Shown here: piece by piece, positions 33,270 to 42,614 of the stretch | How the letters are laid out: each line of letters opens with the position of its first letter | How positions within the stretch are numbered: the first letter of the stretch is position 1 | Assembly: GCF_019417665.1 (NCBI RefSeq) | Contig: NZ_DXUU01000002.1 | Location: forward strand, 1 to 64,000 | Length of the DNA: 64,000 nt | DNA from: Ruminococcus sp. | GTDB taxonomy: Bacteria; Bacillota; Clostridia; Oscillospirales; Ruminococcaceae | Direction of reading: 5' to 3' | Position numbers and translations under genes: made by a program | Notes under the pieces: generated by a model | The model's database searches: none | What the model was told of the DNA's origin: nothing | Seen by the model: only the letters and a program-made list of their open reading frames with translations

Positions 33270-35123
33270 ATGGCGCTTCAATTGCGCAAATTACTTCTGT
33301 CAGCAGCAAGTGGTCTGCTGACAGCACTGACCATTGGTGCAGTTTCCGCAGGGGCGGCTGATGCCGAAACAGATGATATACAAACACTGAACCGATTCAT
33401 TGTCACAGACAGCGGTAACCGTGTTCTGACAGGCAGTGTTTCTTCCAATCAGATCAGCCAGACCGGTTGGTATGTTTCAAATGATGATAATTTATATTAT
33501 TACTACAGCGACGGAAGCTGTGCACAGGACGAGACTACTCTGGAAGACGGCTACACTTATTTATTTGCCGCAGATGGTGCGCTGCGCACCGGCTGGCAAA
33601 CGGTTGAGGGAAAGCGATATTATTATAACGCAGAAATTGGCACTCCGGTGTTCGGTTGGCTCTCCTATCATGAAGAGTTGTACTACGTAGATGAAACGGC
33701 AGGAAAGCTCACCGGCACGCAGGAAATCGATGGCATACCGTATATTTTCGATGAGTATGGCTGCGTGCAGACCGGATGGATCTCTTATGAGGACGGTTCT
33801 CTTTATTATTATGACGAAAATGCCGTTCCGTCAAGTGGCTGGGTCACCAATGAAAACGGCACTTATTATTTCACCGCAGATGGCGCAGCAGCTGGTTTGA
33901 CTGTCATTGACGGCAGTAATTATTATTTCTCCCAGGACAAGCTGATGCAGACCGGATGGATCGTCACCGAAAACGGTACCATGTGGGCAGATGCAAATGG
34001 TGTTCTTGCTGTAGGCAAAGCAGTGATCGACGACAAGTCCTATTATTTTGACGAAAATGGCGTTATGCAAACGGGACTCATCTCTACCAAAGAAGGTACT
34101 TACTACTGCGGTACAGACGGTGTGATGCTCACAGGACTTCAGATCATCAGCAATCAGATCCATTACTTCTTGCCAGAGACTGGACTCATGCAGACCGGAT
34201 GGCAGACCATCAACGAAAAGCGGTATTATTTCGACCTCACTTCCGGTGTAATGCATACCGGCTGGATACAGACAGACAGCGGCAAAGTTTATCTCACAGA
34301 AAATGGTATGGCAACCGGCTTGACAGCAGTGGACGGTGTTACATATTATTTTGACCCAGAAACAGGTGTAATGCTTACCAGCTGGCAAACCATTGACGGA
34401 AAGCTCTATTGCTTCAATATAGAGACGGGCGCAATGCTCACCGGTTGGTGCATCCACGATACCGACAAGGTTTATCTCACAGAAAACGGCGCTGCCACGG
34501 GTCTTGTAGAAATCGACGGAAATTCTTATTATTTTCTCCCGACGACAGGTGCAATGCAGACTGGATGGATCACCATTGACGGCACTTCCCGATATTTCGA
34601 TCTCACCAGCGGTATCATGACAGAAGTCGGACATGAAGCAGTACAGCTGAATGCACCAGACTACAAGCAATTCGATTCCCAGTGGGCAAATAAAAAGATT
34701 ACATATTCTACCATTGGAAAGGTTGGCTGTTTGGCAACTGCCATTTCGATGAAGTATTCTTATGAAACAGGTACAGCTACTACACCGGACAAAATGATCT
34801 CCAAACTGAGTTTCAGCGGAGACAATCTTTTGTGGTCTTCCTGCACCGATCTGGGCTACACTGTAGAGGACGCAAGCGGTTCTCTCACTCAAGCACAGAT
34901 GCAGCAGATTTACAATTCTCTGCAAGATGGTACACCAGTCATTATCGGTGCAAAAAAATCCAATGGCGGTCAGCACTATGTACTGGTCACCGGCTATACT
35001 GGTTCTACCGGAACTACATTCTCTCTTTCTAATTTTGTGATCAACGATCCGGGTTCCAGCAAACGAAGCCGATTGGATGAATACTTTGCAATATACCCTA
35101 CATTGTATAAAATCATCTACTAA
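33270..35123 (+). CDS. secreted cell-wall-binding-repeat protein with C39-like peptidase domain
   Basis: A 617-aa protein. A signal peptide (about 1-30) precedes about 15 aromatic repeats of roughly 20-40 aa (about 60-450; units like TGWQTVEGKRYYY, GLTAVDGVTYYFDPETGVM) of the choline/glucan-binding CW_binding type. The C-terminal domain (about 455-617) is a Peptidase_C39_2-like papain fold with Cys in VGCLATAISM, His in GGQHYVLVTGY and Asn/Asp in FVINDPG. The repeats should attach it to wall glycans; the domain could cut peptides or cross-bridges, or process adhesins. The start at 33270 follows AAAGGAC and gives a signal peptide. In Ruminococcus, C39-like domains also occur on cellulosome-associated proteins, but no dockerin is present here. 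Confidence 0.88.
   Translation: MALQLRKLLLSAASGLLTALTIGAVSAGAADAETDDIQTLNRFIVTDSGNRVLTGSVSSNQISQTGWYVSNDDNLYYYYSDGSCAQDETTLEDGYTYLFAADGALRTGWQTVEGKRYYYNAEIGTPVFGWLSYHEELYYVDETAGKLTGTQEIDGIPYIFDEYGCVQTGWISYEDGSLYYYDENAVPSSGWVTNENGTYYFTADGAAAGLTVIDGSNYYFSQDKLMQTGWIVTENGTMWADANGVLAVGKAVIDDKSYYFDENGVMQTGLISTKEGTYYCGTDGVMLTGLQIISNQIHYFLPETGLMQTGWQTINEKRYYFDLTSGVMHTGWIQTDSGKVYLTENGMATGLTAVDGVTYYFDPETGVMLTSWQTIDGKLYCFNIETGAMLTGWCIHDTDKVYLTENGAATGLVEIDGNSYYFLPTTGAMQTGWITIDGTSRYFDLTSGIMTEVGHEAVQLNAPDYKQFDSQWANKKITYSTIGKVGCLATAISMKYSYETGTATTPDKMISKLSFSGDNLLWSSCTDLGYTVEDASGSLTQAQMQQIYNSLQDGTPVIIGAKKSNGGQHYVLVTGYTGSTGTTFSLSNFVINDPGSSKRSRLDEYFAIYPTLYKIIY
33560..34620 (+). repeat. tandem aromatic wall-binding repeats (coding)
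   Basis: Degenerate in-frame repeats of about 60-120 nt encoding GW...YYF...G(V/A)M units. It is a coding repeat, not a CRISPR or satellite. Confidence 0.85.
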
Positions 35124-35141
35124 TCTTCTTTTCTATCAGCC

Positions 35142-35178
35142 GTCGTCATAGGGACGACGTGCTCCCAGGTCTGGGAGC
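35142..35178. repeat. two abutting hairpins
   Basis: CGTCGT/ACGACG (35142-35160) is followed directly by GCTCCCA/TGGGAGC (35161-35178). No T-run follows, so neither is a classical terminator. They lie between the repeat-protein gene and its terminators. Confidence 0.6.
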
Positions 35179-35218
35179 AAAACAACATGGTAAGATTGAC
35201 AGTGAAATATGACGCATT

Positions 35219-35254
35219 GTCTCCTCGCAGCAAATGCTTGCGAGGATTTTTGTT
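35219..35254 (+). terminator. intrinsic terminator downstream of the repeat-protein gene
   Basis: TCCTCGCA / TGCGAGGA stem followed by TTTTTG. Confidence 0.8.
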
Positions 35255-35276
35255 GCCTTTTTCCGGCACGAAGAAA

Positions 35277-35324
35277 CGCCCATATCCTGGAAAAATCGGG
35301 ATATGGGCGTTTTTATTATTTTTG
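35277..35324. terminator. bidirectional terminator between repeat-protein gene and sngC
   Basis: AACGCCCATATCC / GGATATGGGCGTT stem with T-runs on both strands, positioned to end the minus-strand defence operon as well. Confidence 0.88.
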
Positions 35325-35344
35325 CTGCAAATCTTACCGGAATT

Positions 35345-37591
35345 TCAAACACTTTCCGCTATTTTTCCGTTCCAATTTCGAATCCGTGCCCGCATTTCGT
35401 CAATGGCAAGGACACCATAGGCAAACCCTTTTTTCACCAGTTCTTCCGGCAGAAACTCATCATACTTTTCGAACATAGGCACTTCTTTGGGATAGACCAG
35501 CTCCATAGGATCCAAGGGCTGGCGTTCCATCTCTGACAGCACCTGGAAAAATTGACTTTTGCTTGCCTGCATCTTGAACTGTATGAAGTACGGCCGGGAG
35601 GAATCCATGCCCGTCAGCTTCAGATGGGGTGCGCACTTGATCTTGAGAAAACGCTCCAATGCCAAAAAAGCATATGACCCCAGCCACGGAAACAGACACC
35701 ACATATCACCGCCCAGACAAATCAACGGTTCTTCTGTCAAACCGGAATTTGCCGCTGTATGCCGTGCCAGTTCCAGCCTTGCCACGGCATTTTTCATCAA
35801 ATAGGGATAGATCATATTCTCTCGCAGCACCATGCGCATCCGTTCCAGCACCTTGGTATTGATGTCTCCGGGGCATTCTCCGAAATATGCCGGAACCTTT
35901 CCCTTCACCTGTTCGCAGTAGACTAGATGCCGCTTGTGATCTACTTCCTCTACCACCCAGACATGCCCGGCAATGGCGATCTTTTCCCCTGCTGGCGGCG
36001 GCTGAACAATCGTCCCCAGTTCCTGAGAATTCCAGCGGACGGTATATTCCTCGTTTTCCTGGAATACTGCATAGAACTTGAAAGAATTCGTAATCCGTTC
36101 TCCGGCAATCCCCACGATCAGCCCACCGTTTTCCGTGCGTTGGATATGATCAATGGACAACAGGTGGCGTAGGAGCACCTTGAAATCCTCCTGGGTGACC
36201 CTGTGGAAATAACTGAGCGTCAACACACGGGATGCCAGTGCTGCCGGAGACAACTCTCCGCAGGAGGCAAGGGTACTCATGGTCTGATGATACAGCAGGC
36301 TATAGGGCAGACGATCCAGCCTCGGTGGCTCTACCCAACGTTCCTGAACATAGAGCTGCACCAACGCTATGCCCTGGATCAGTTTCCAGGGTACAGTAGT
36401 GGGAAGCATTGCCCGGGCTTCCGGCGGATCTTCCCGGATGACAAACCACATTTCCGGCGGCAGATCCCGTCTGCCGGTACGTCCCATGCGCTGCAAAAAG
36501 GAGGATACGGTAAAAGGTGCGTCAATCTGAAATGCACGTTCCAATCGCCCGATGTCAATGCCCAGTTCCAGCGTAGCAGTGGTAACTGTGGTCTGAAACT
36601 GTTCCTCGTCTTTCATGACAGCTTCAGCGGTTTCCCGGTAGGCAGCGGAAAGATTGCCGTGGTGAATGAGAAACCGATCCGGCTCGTGCTTTGCCTCGCA
36701 GTATTGCCGCAAAGTCGTGGTAACAGCTTCGCATTCCTCCCGAGAATTCACAAAGACCAGACACTTTTTCCCACGGGTATGCTCAAAAATATAACCGATG
36801 CCCGGATCCGCATGTTCCGGGGCAATATCTGTTTTCTGCGCCAGTTCCGGCAATGCCTGTTCCACAGACTTTCCCTGGGCAGACTGTTCCCCTTGGATAT
36901 AGAAATGCTCCATGGAAAGACGCCATTTTGTACCTTTTGTTTCGATGCGGGGAATTACCGTGCCCCTGCCTGTACCGGAGGCGAGAAACGCACCAGTGCC
37001 CTCCAGATCACCAATGGTGGCAGACAAACCAATACGTCTGGGATTGACACCGGCAAGCTTTGAAAGCCGTTCCATAAGACAAAGGGTCTGACCACCGCGG
37101 TCACCACGCATAAGAGAATGCACTTCGTCAATAATGATAAAGCGCAAGTCGTGGAACAGCTTGGAAATGGCAGCGTGCTTGTGAAGCAAGAGTGCTTCCA
37201 GGGATTCCGGGGTGATCTGCAAAATACCGGAAGGTTTTTTAAGCAACTTCGCCTTGTGAGACTGTGCCACGTCTCCGTGCCAGTGCCAGACGGGAATATT
37301 AGCCTCGGCGCAAAGATCATTCAGGCGCAGAAATTGATCGTTAATGAGTGCTTTCAGCGGTCCGATGTAAATAGCACCTACAGAGGCAGGCGGATCTTCA
37401 GAGAACAGTGTCAGAATGGGAAAAAAAGCCGCTTCGGTCTTGCCGGAGGCAGTAGAAGCGGACAACAGGACATTTTCATCCGTATTGAAAATGGCATCCC
37501 CGGCAGCAACCTGGATGGCACGAAGAGATTCCCAATGATTCTGATAGATGAAATCCTGGACAAATGGGGCGTAGCGGTCGAAAATGTTCAT
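35345..37591 (-). CDS. sngC: Lhr-like SF2 helicase (Shango SngC)
   Basis: A 748-aa DEAD/DEAH-box helicase. RecA-like lobe 1 has Walker A SASTASGKTEAAF, TPESLEALL, the Walker B box IIIDEVHSL and motif III GLSATIGD. Lobe 2 has CLVFVNSREE, TATLELGIDIG and motif VI LQRMGRTGRR, then a winged-helix/Lhr-core-like region and a unique C-terminus. It is the last gene of a minus-strand set with a TerB-domain protein and a DUF2791-type ATPase, the gene content of the anti-phage system Shango (SngA TerB, SngB ATPase, SngC helicase, as published; letters from memory). AAAGGA precedes the ATG at 37591. It probably acts on phage nucleic acid. Confidence 0.85.
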   Translation of the reverse strand: MNIFDRYAPFVQDFIYQNHWESLRAIQVAAGDAIFNTDENVLLSASTASGKTEAAFFPILTLFSEDPPASVGAIYIGPLKALINDQFLRLNDLCAEANIPVWHWHGDVAQSHKAKLLKKPSGILQITPESLEALLLHKHAAISKLFHDLRFIIIDEVHSLMRGDRGGQTLCLMERLSKLAGVNPRRIGLSATIGDLEGTGAFLASGTGRGTVIPRIETKGTKWRLSMEHFYIQGEQSAQGKSVEQALPELAQKTDIAPEHADPGIGYIFEHTRGKKCLVFVNSREECEAVTTTLRQYCEAKHEPDRFLIHHGNLSAAYRETAEAVMKDEEQFQTTVTTATLELGIDIGRLERAFQIDAPFTVSSFLQRMGRTGRRDLPPEMWFVIREDPPEARAMLPTTVPWKLIQGIALVQLYVQERWVEPPRLDRLPYSLLYHQTMSTLASCGELSPAALASRVLTLSYFHRVTQEDFKVLLRHLLSIDHIQRTENGGLIVGIAGERITNSFKFYAVFQENEEYTVRWNSQELGTIVQPPPAGEKIAIAGHVWVVEEVDHKRHLVYCEQVKGKVPAYFGECPGDINTKVLERMRMVLRENMIYPYLMKNAVARLELARHTAANSGLTEEPLICLGGDMWCLFPWLGSYAFLALERFLKIKCAPHLKLTGMDSSRPYFIQFKMQASKSQFFQVLSEMERQPLDPMELVYPKEVPMFEKYDEFLPEELVKKGFAYGVLAIDEMRARIRNWNGKIAESV

Positions 37592-37696
37592 GTCAGTTCC
37601 TTTCTGCGCAAGGCGCAGGCAATGAAGTTTTTTGACCCATCATTTTTTCGAATGGGATGTTTTCAAAGCAATCCACTTTAAAAATCGCAAAATCAA

Positions 37697-37975
37697 TCAC
37701 CACTGTGCATAACGTATTTCGTCATCTTCGATTGCATACGGGAACACAAAAATTCTGCCCCGATATACAATGCGGTATTTCACATGATTCCACTCACCGC
37801 CGACATCTTCTTCCAGCACAACCTTGTCTCTCCGAAAGCTCCAGAGTACAGCCACATATTTTACCGTCGTACCAGTTGCATCGTGAACAGGGAATGGAAT
37901 CATCATAAGCAGAAAGACCAATATTCCAATCAGAATATAGCGCCATTTTACTTGAATTTTCCTTGTCTGGTTCAT
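37697..37975 (-). CDS. 92-aa single-pass membrane protein embedded in the Shango operon
   Basis: The protein has a short basic N-terminus, one membrane segment (YILIGILVFLLMMIPFPV, about 13-30) and a 60-residue C-terminal beta-rich domain (VKYVAVLWSFRRDKVVLEED...VKYRIVYRGRIFVFPYAIED). Its ATG overlaps the sngB stop codon as ATGA, so it is translationally coupled, and about 105 nt separate it from the helicase. I know of no such protein in described Shango loci. It may be an accessory or effector subunit at the membrane, or an unrelated small gene that slipped into the operon. Confidence 0.7.
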   Translation of the reverse strand: MNQTRKIQVKWRYILIGILVFLLMMIPFPVHDATGTTVKYVAVLWSFRRDKVVLEEDVGGEWNHVKYRIVYRGRIFVFPYAIEDDEIRYAQW

Positions 37976-39294
37976 ATGTCAAACTCCGCAAATTCCGGTG
38001 CAACTGCCGCATCTTCCTCGTTCACCTGCGCCTTAGCATAGGAAAAACGATCGGAATGCAGCAGCTCTGTCACCTTGATCTGGGGATTCTGATACACAAT
38101 ATCCAACAGTTCAATGAAATCCCGGATCACCTCACGGGGTGTGATATGAGAATCCGACCCGATCCTGCCGAACTCGATCTGGATAAAGGTGATCATGTCC
38201 TCCTGTGTCAATGTCTGAGCGTAGCGGAACAGTCCGGCGTGGATATCCGCCAGTTTTTCAATGAGCACCAGCATCTCTTCATTGGTCAGCGGTGACAGGT
38301 GGATCACCGGCGCCAGCATATCCTTGATGCCCTCTCTGCCGAACCGTCCCTCTGCCAGACGGGAACGCAGGGCTTCGTAGCTGTATACCCCACGCCGGGT
38401 GTCCTCAATGCACTGGGGCGTACCGCCCATGATGATACCCAGATATTTTGCCTTGCCCTGTAGGGTGTCGTTGTACATGGTAAGAATTTTCTCATAGTTG
38501 TACTGCCGGGTGATGCTATTGGGAATCTTGTAGATATTCACCAGCTCATCTATGAGCACCAGCAGACCGCTGTAGCCTGCCTTTTTCAGGAACACGGCAA
38601 ACAGCTTGATATACTCGTACCAGTCCTCGTCTGTGATGATGATATTCACGCCCAGTTCGGATTTGGCTTCCGTCTTGGTGTTATACTCGCCCCTGAACCA
38701 CTTCACAACCTTTGCCTTGCTCTCATCATCGCCGTTCCAGTAAGCGTTATAATAAATGGTCAGCAGCTTTGCAAAATCGAAGCCGTGCACCATTTCATTG
38801 AGCGCACCGATGACCTCGTAGATTTTCGATTCCACTGCCTTGCGAAACGCCGGGTCATTGCTGTCCAGTCCGCTTTCCGCTGCGGTCTCATTCTGGATAT
38901 TGCTGATCCAGCGGTCTAAGATCAAGGTCAGTGCACCGCCGTCAGGCCGGGTCTTGGTGGACATATTCCGGATCAGTTCCTTATAGGTGGCAAGCCCCTG
39001 CCCTTTCGTACCCTGAAGCCGCCGTTCCGGAGAGAGATCCGCATCGACTACCACAAAGTTCCGATCCATAACATGGCTGCGGATGGTCTGGAGCAAAAAG
39101 CTCTTGCCGCTGCCGTATTTCCCCACAATAAAGCGAAAGGCCGCACCGCCGTCTGCCATAATATCCACATCATGCAGCAGTGCGTCAATTTCGTTTTTTC
39201 TGCCCACGGTAATATATGGAAGACCGATCCGGGGCACAACGCCGCCTTTCAGGGAATTGATGATCGCCGAAGCGATCCGCTTTGGTATCTTCAT
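37972..39294 (-). CDS. sngB: DUF2791/BrxC-BrxD-like P-loop ATPase (Shango SngB)
   Basis: A 440-aa AAA+-type ATPase: start KRIASAIINSLKGGVVPRIG, Walker A VGKYGSGKSFLL, Walker B GLLVLIDELVNIYK, sensor-like IIMGGTPQCIEDTRRGVYSY and Arg-finger-region YEALRSRLAEGRFG. This is the DUF2791 family also seen as BREX ATP-binding subunits. Here it is flanked by a TerB protein and an Lhr-like helicase and no PglX, PglZ or BrxL genes, which fits Shango and not BREX. Start and stop overlap its neighbours by ATGA on both sides, showing tight coupling. Confidence 0.88.
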   Translation of the reverse strand: MKIPKRIASAIINSLKGGVVPRIGLPYITVGRKNEIDALLHDVDIMADGGAAFRFIVGKYGSGKSFLLQTIRSHVMDRNFVVVDADLSPERRLQGTKGQGLATYKELIRNMSTKTRPDGGALTLILDRWISNIQNETAAESGLDSNDPAFRKAVESKIYEVIGALNEMVHGFDFAKLLTIYYNAYWNGDDESKAKVVKWFRGEYNTKTEAKSELGVNIIITDEDWYEYIKLFAVFLKKAGYSGLLVLIDELVNIYKIPNSITRQYNYEKILTMYNDTLQGKAKYLGIIMGGTPQCIEDTRRGVYSYEALRSRLAEGRFGREGIKDMLAPVIHLSPLTNEEMLVLIEKLADIHAGLFRYAQTLTQEDMITFIQIEFGRIGSDSHITPREVIRDFIELLDIVYQNPQIKVTELLHSDRFSYAKAQVNEEDAAVAPEFAEFDI

Positions 39295-40799
39295 GGAGTA
39301 ATCATTCCTTTCAATTCATCTGCATAATCCTCGATCAGCTCCGGTACATCGCCCTCGAACAAGATCACCGTATCCGCAAACTGATCGAACAGCTTTTCAT
39401 TGATGCTGTCCACCAGTACCGACAGCATGACACCATGTTCCCGGAGCAGTGCATCATAGGGCTTTTCCCAGAGCAGACATTGCAGAAATTCCACTTCTAT
39501 GGCATCCAGTCCGGCGGTAGATTTGTTCTGTTCCGGCAGTGTTTCCGGAGACAAAACCGGCTCTGGAGTTGGTTCTGGAAAACATTCCGGCTCTTCCGAT
39601 TCCGTATCCACAATAAGTTTATCCCGTGTAATGGCTGCCTCCCGGCGGATGTCCCGGAGCTTGGAAATATCCATCTCAAATTTTGGTGCGGTCTTGGCTT
39701 TTTTCTCTGCCAGAAACTGATCAACTTCTTTCTGTATCAGGTTCAGAAGATATTTTTTCTCCGTTGCCGGCTTCATGGGATAGCGGAAATCATACGCCTT
39801 ACGCATCATGCTGTCCACTGTTTTCAGGATTGCACCCAGTTCCTTGTGCTTGCCGCAGCTGCCATAATACTTTTCGCATGTCCAGATACCGTTTTTGCAC
39901 CGGTAACGGTGAATGGGATTTATCACATATTCCCGGTCCTGCTTGTCCTGTAAATAGAATACAGCGGAACGGAACATATAATAGGTGCATGTCGCCTTTT
40001 TCCCGAACAGGGATTCGCAGAAGCTTTTTTTGCGGTATTTTTCATAATATGCTGACAGTGCAGAGAAAACACGACACACCACCTGCTTCATATCCTCAGG
40101 ATATTGCTGATAAAACCGGGACCTTTCCATATGATACGTAGAAAAGGCTGCCAATGCCGAAAAAATCTCATGGGTGCTATGATTATCCGGCTGAAGCAGC
40201 GTCAGCAGTATATTGTCAAATTTCAGGTCGTCGGAATCCTCCAACAAGGCGTAATCCAGACCATAATAGACCACATAATCCCTCAGCCAGGCAGGCATAT
40301 AGGAATCGATCTGGGCATCCAGTTCACGGTAGATCACCCAAAACTCCCGGAGCATGGTAAAGCCTTCTTCTGGAGACGGCACACCGATCTGATTGAGCAT
40401 CTCGTAGAGATACACAAACACATAGGAGATATCTATTTTTTCCACAGTGCCCCGCCGCACCTTGGTACGCCAGGTGAAGTAGGTGCGGAGCTGGTCATTG
40501 TTCATGCTGCGGTATGTGGGGTAATAACGGTTGAAATTCACAGCCTTCGGAAAATCATCCTCGTATGTTTCCATCATCTTCCCTTGCTCATAGAACAGCC
40601 ACTCATCAGAATGATGATAGGCATCATAGCTTTGCGCAAGCTTTTTCATAGCACGGATCTCCGGCGGCAGATAGTTTTTCATCTGCGCCGCTGTATGCAG
40701 GATCGGCTCGTCTTGGTACACCTGAGAAGAAAAGGATCTGCTGTTTTGCAATTTTTCATCGGATAAGATCAGAGAGATCAACTTTTGGATACCGGACAA
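39291..40799 (-). CDS. sngA: TerB-N/TerB-C domain protein (Shango SngA)
   Basis: A 502-aa protein. The TerB-N region (about 70-260) has NRYYPTYRSMNNDQLRTYFT, WRTKVRRG and ISYVFVYLYEMLNQIGV. The middle is helical, with a Cys pair around CKNGIWTCEKYYGSCGKHKE. The TerB-C region (about 330-500) has MKPATEKKYLLNLIQKEVDQ and LDAIEVEFLQCLL. TerB domains are linked to membrane/stress and phage-defence systems. It is the first gene of the operon. The start is a TTG at 40799 preceded by AAAGGCGG; no in-frame ATG with a better site is seen nearby. Phage-sensing or regulatory roles are inference. Confidence 0.85.
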   Translation of the reverse strand: MSGIQKLISLILSDEKLQNSRSFSSQVYQDEPILHTAAQMKNYLPPEIRAMKKLAQSYDAYHHSDEWLFYEQGKMMETYEDDFPKAVNFNRYYPTYRSMNNDQLRTYFTWRTKVRRGTVEKIDISYVFVYLYEMLNQIGVPSPEEGFTMLREFWVIYRELDAQIDSYMPAWLRDYVVYYGLDYALLEDSDDLKFDNILLTLLQPDNHSTHEIFSALAAFSTYHMERSRFYQQYPEDMKQVVCRVFSALSAYYEKYRKKSFCESLFGKKATCTYYMFRSAVFYLQDKQDREYVINPIHRYRCKNGIWTCEKYYGSCGKHKELGAILKTVDSMMRKAYDFRYPMKPATEKKYLLNLIQKEVDQFLAEKKAKTAPKFEMDISKLRDIRREAAITRDKLIVDTESEEPECFPEPTPEPVLSPETLPEQNKSTAGLDAIEVEFLQCLLWEKPYDALLREHGVMLSVLVDSINEKLFDQFADTVILFEGDVPELIEDYADELKGMITP

Positions 40800-40822
40800 G
40801 CCGCCACCGCCTTTCGCTTGGA

Positions 40823-40851
40823 ATCGTACAGAATATCTATATTTTTGTCAA
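40823..40851 (-). promoter_or_regulatory. promoter of the Shango operon
   Basis: Minus strand: -35 TTGACA (40846-40851), 17-nt spacer, -10 TACGAT (40823-40828). The consensus -35 is paired with a weak -10. Confidence 0.7.
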
Positions 40852-40918
40852 TTATAGTATATCATATGGGATAGGGATTGTCAAACGGTTGGGCATACAG
40901 TTATGAAAACAATTCAAC

Positions 40919-40961
40919 GCAAAAACAACGGATAAACCGCCAGTCTATCCGTTGTTTTTGC
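40919..40961. terminator. strong bidirectional terminator between the CapA gene and the Shango operon
   Basis: GCAAAAACAACGGATA / TATCCGTTGTTTTTGC stem with an 11-nt loop. It insulates the defence operon from the upstream capA-like gene. Confidence 0.92.
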
Positions 40962-40963
40962 TT

Positions 40964-42172
40964 CTATTCTATCTCTGTTTCCGCGCCCAGTTCCGTCACA
41001 TAGCCGTCCGCATCAATGGAAATCCCATAGGCGCTGGAAAGATACCCCATATTCCGATAAAATGCATCCTGTTCCGTTTCTTCTGACAGATATTTCACCT
41101 GGCAATTCTCCTGTCTGCCAGGAATCAATTGCAGCTGCACCGCATAATCCTCCGCAGTGCCGCTGATGTGCAGTTCTGCCAGCATGGTATCCATAACCTT
41201 GCCGTTGAACCAGTAATTTCCCAGAGAATACAGGATCGGTTTTCCCTGATAGTACTCAATGCCCTGAAGACAGTGAGGATGGTCGCCAATGACCACATCT
41301 GCACCGCTGGCAATGAGTGCTTTTCCCGTTTCTGTCTGATATTCTTCCTGATACGTCACTGCTTCCATGCCCCAATGCATGTAAACTACCACAAAGTCCG
41401 CATTGGCAGACGCTTCTTTGGTACGGGCATAGAGTAAGGAAGGATCTGTAGTACGAAACACGCCCGGCGTGGTTTCCGCAGCACCCTTTGTTTCCTCAAT
41501 CCATTCCACACGAGTACCGGAGACAAACGCAACGGTAAAACCGTCCAGTTCGTAATAATACACCGCCGAGGCTTCGTCCAGGTCTTTTCCAGCACCCACA
41601 TAAGGGATTCCGGCATCCGTCAGAGTGTCCATGGTGTCCAACAAGGCATCTTCGCCGAAATCATACACATGGTTATTGGCAAGGGAGACGATATCCACGC
41701 CCAGGTCCTCCATGACGCAGACATTTTCCGGATCACCCCGGAAAGTCCACGGCTTTCCGGGCAATGCCGAACCACGTGTAGAATACTGAAATTCGTTGTT
41801 CACGAAACAAATGTCCGCACCCTGCATATGGTCGATCATTTCCTGATCAATACACTTTGTAATATCTCTTTCCTGATCCTTCCAGTATGCCGTGGTGCGT
41901 GCATTATCCGCCACGCATATATCGCCGGCAAAGCAAAGGGTATAGTCAAAAGGTTTCGGCTCTGCACTGGTTATTGGTGTAGCGATCACAGGAATGCTGT
42001 TATTTCCGACAGCCAGCCCGTTTTCGGAAAAATTCTGTTGTATCCTCTGCGTTCCCATACAGCCAATCACTAGCACCGCTGCTATGCCGGCAATGATCAA
42101 AAGCGCTGCCAGAGAAAGAAGATACCTCTTTTTGAATACGGCTTTTCTCGGCTTGCTCCGAATGATTTCCAT
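40964..42172 (-). CDS. CapA-family protein (poly-gamma-glutamate synthesis/metallophosphatase-like)
   Basis: A 402-aa protein. A basic N-terminus and membrane anchor (YLLSLAALLIIAGIAAVLVI, about 17-36) precede an extracellular calcineurin-like CapA domain (about 75-330) with CFAGDICVADN, FVNNEFQYS, SLANNHVYDFGEDAL, VYMHWGMEA and GDHPHCLQG. CapA proteins act in export or anchoring of poly-gamma-glutamate, but no capBC genes are near, so the polymer is unproven. The ATG at 42172 is chosen because GGAATGGAG lies 9 nt upstream. The frame extends to 42220 with no ribosome-binding site. Confidence 0.85.
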   Translation of the reverse strand: MEIIRSKPRKAVFKKRYLLSLAALLIIAGIAAVLVIGCMGTQRIQQNFSENGLAVGNNSIPVIATPITSAEPKPFDYTLCFAGDICVADNARTTAYWKDQERDITKCIDQEMIDHMQGADICFVNNEFQYSTRGSALPGKPWTFRGDPENVCVMEDLGVDIVSLANNHVYDFGEDALLDTMDTLTDAGIPYVGAGKDLDEASAVYYYELDGFTVAFVSGTRVEWIEETKGAAETTPGVFRTTDPSLLYARTKEASANADFVVVYMHWGMEAVTYQEEYQTETGKALIASGADVVIGDHPHCLQGIEYYQGKPILYSLGNYWFNGKVMDTMLAELHISGTAEDYAVQLQLIPGRQENCQVKYLSEETEQDAFYRNMGYLSSAYGISIDADGYVTELGAETEIE

Positions 42173-42614
42173 GTATTTCTTCTCCATTCCTGTTTTTCTT
42201 GGAAAATAGACCCCTATCATTCGTTATTTTACCATAAATTCTGGGATTTGTCTACCGCTGTTTTACACGGAAATCAAAAGCTCCTTTCAGAAAAAAGTAT
42301 TCATTTTTCCAAATAAAGTATCCTTCTTGACACCACTTTGGTCTATGTTGGGAATTCCTGAAAAATTTCTGCACATACTAGAGCATGTTCATAGCATTCC
42401 ATACTATTTTGACATATCCTCTTTTTTGAAATGAATTTGGGTGTTTCTTTTTGGTAACAAAGGAAAAAATCCAAAAAACAAAATAATGAAAGAGCTTAAA
42501 GAAAGACGTGGAAATATTCATGGTTTTATGTTATACTCTAACAATAAGAATATTTCCTGGGAGGACGGCATTGAGCCTGATGCAGCGTCCGCCGATTCAT
42601 GAGGAGGTTCCTAT
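42173..42614 (+). other. intergenic region before the oxaloacetate decarboxylase operon
   Basis: An A/T-rich 440-nt gap. An extended -10 TGTTATACT lies at 42529-42537 without a clear -35. The leader has a GGACG/CGTCC hairpin (about 42562-42590) and ends in GAGGAGG before the start codon. The capA-like gene's promoter was not identified with confidence. No ORF is supported. Confidence 0.55.
42529..42537 (+). promoter_or_regulatory. extended -10 promoter of the oad operon
   Basis: TGTTATACT, an extended -10, about 78 nt before oadA. Confidence 0.6.

Noticed and set aside
33560..34620. Repeat array that could be read as CRISPR
   Set aside because: The repeats are in frame, degenerate and encode aromatic wall-binding units. 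There are no uniform spacers and no cas genes.
37972..39294. BREX system because of the DUF2791-type ATPase
   Set aside because: No PglX methylase, PglZ, BrxL or BrxA/B genes are present. The TerB and Lhr-like partners fit Shango instead.
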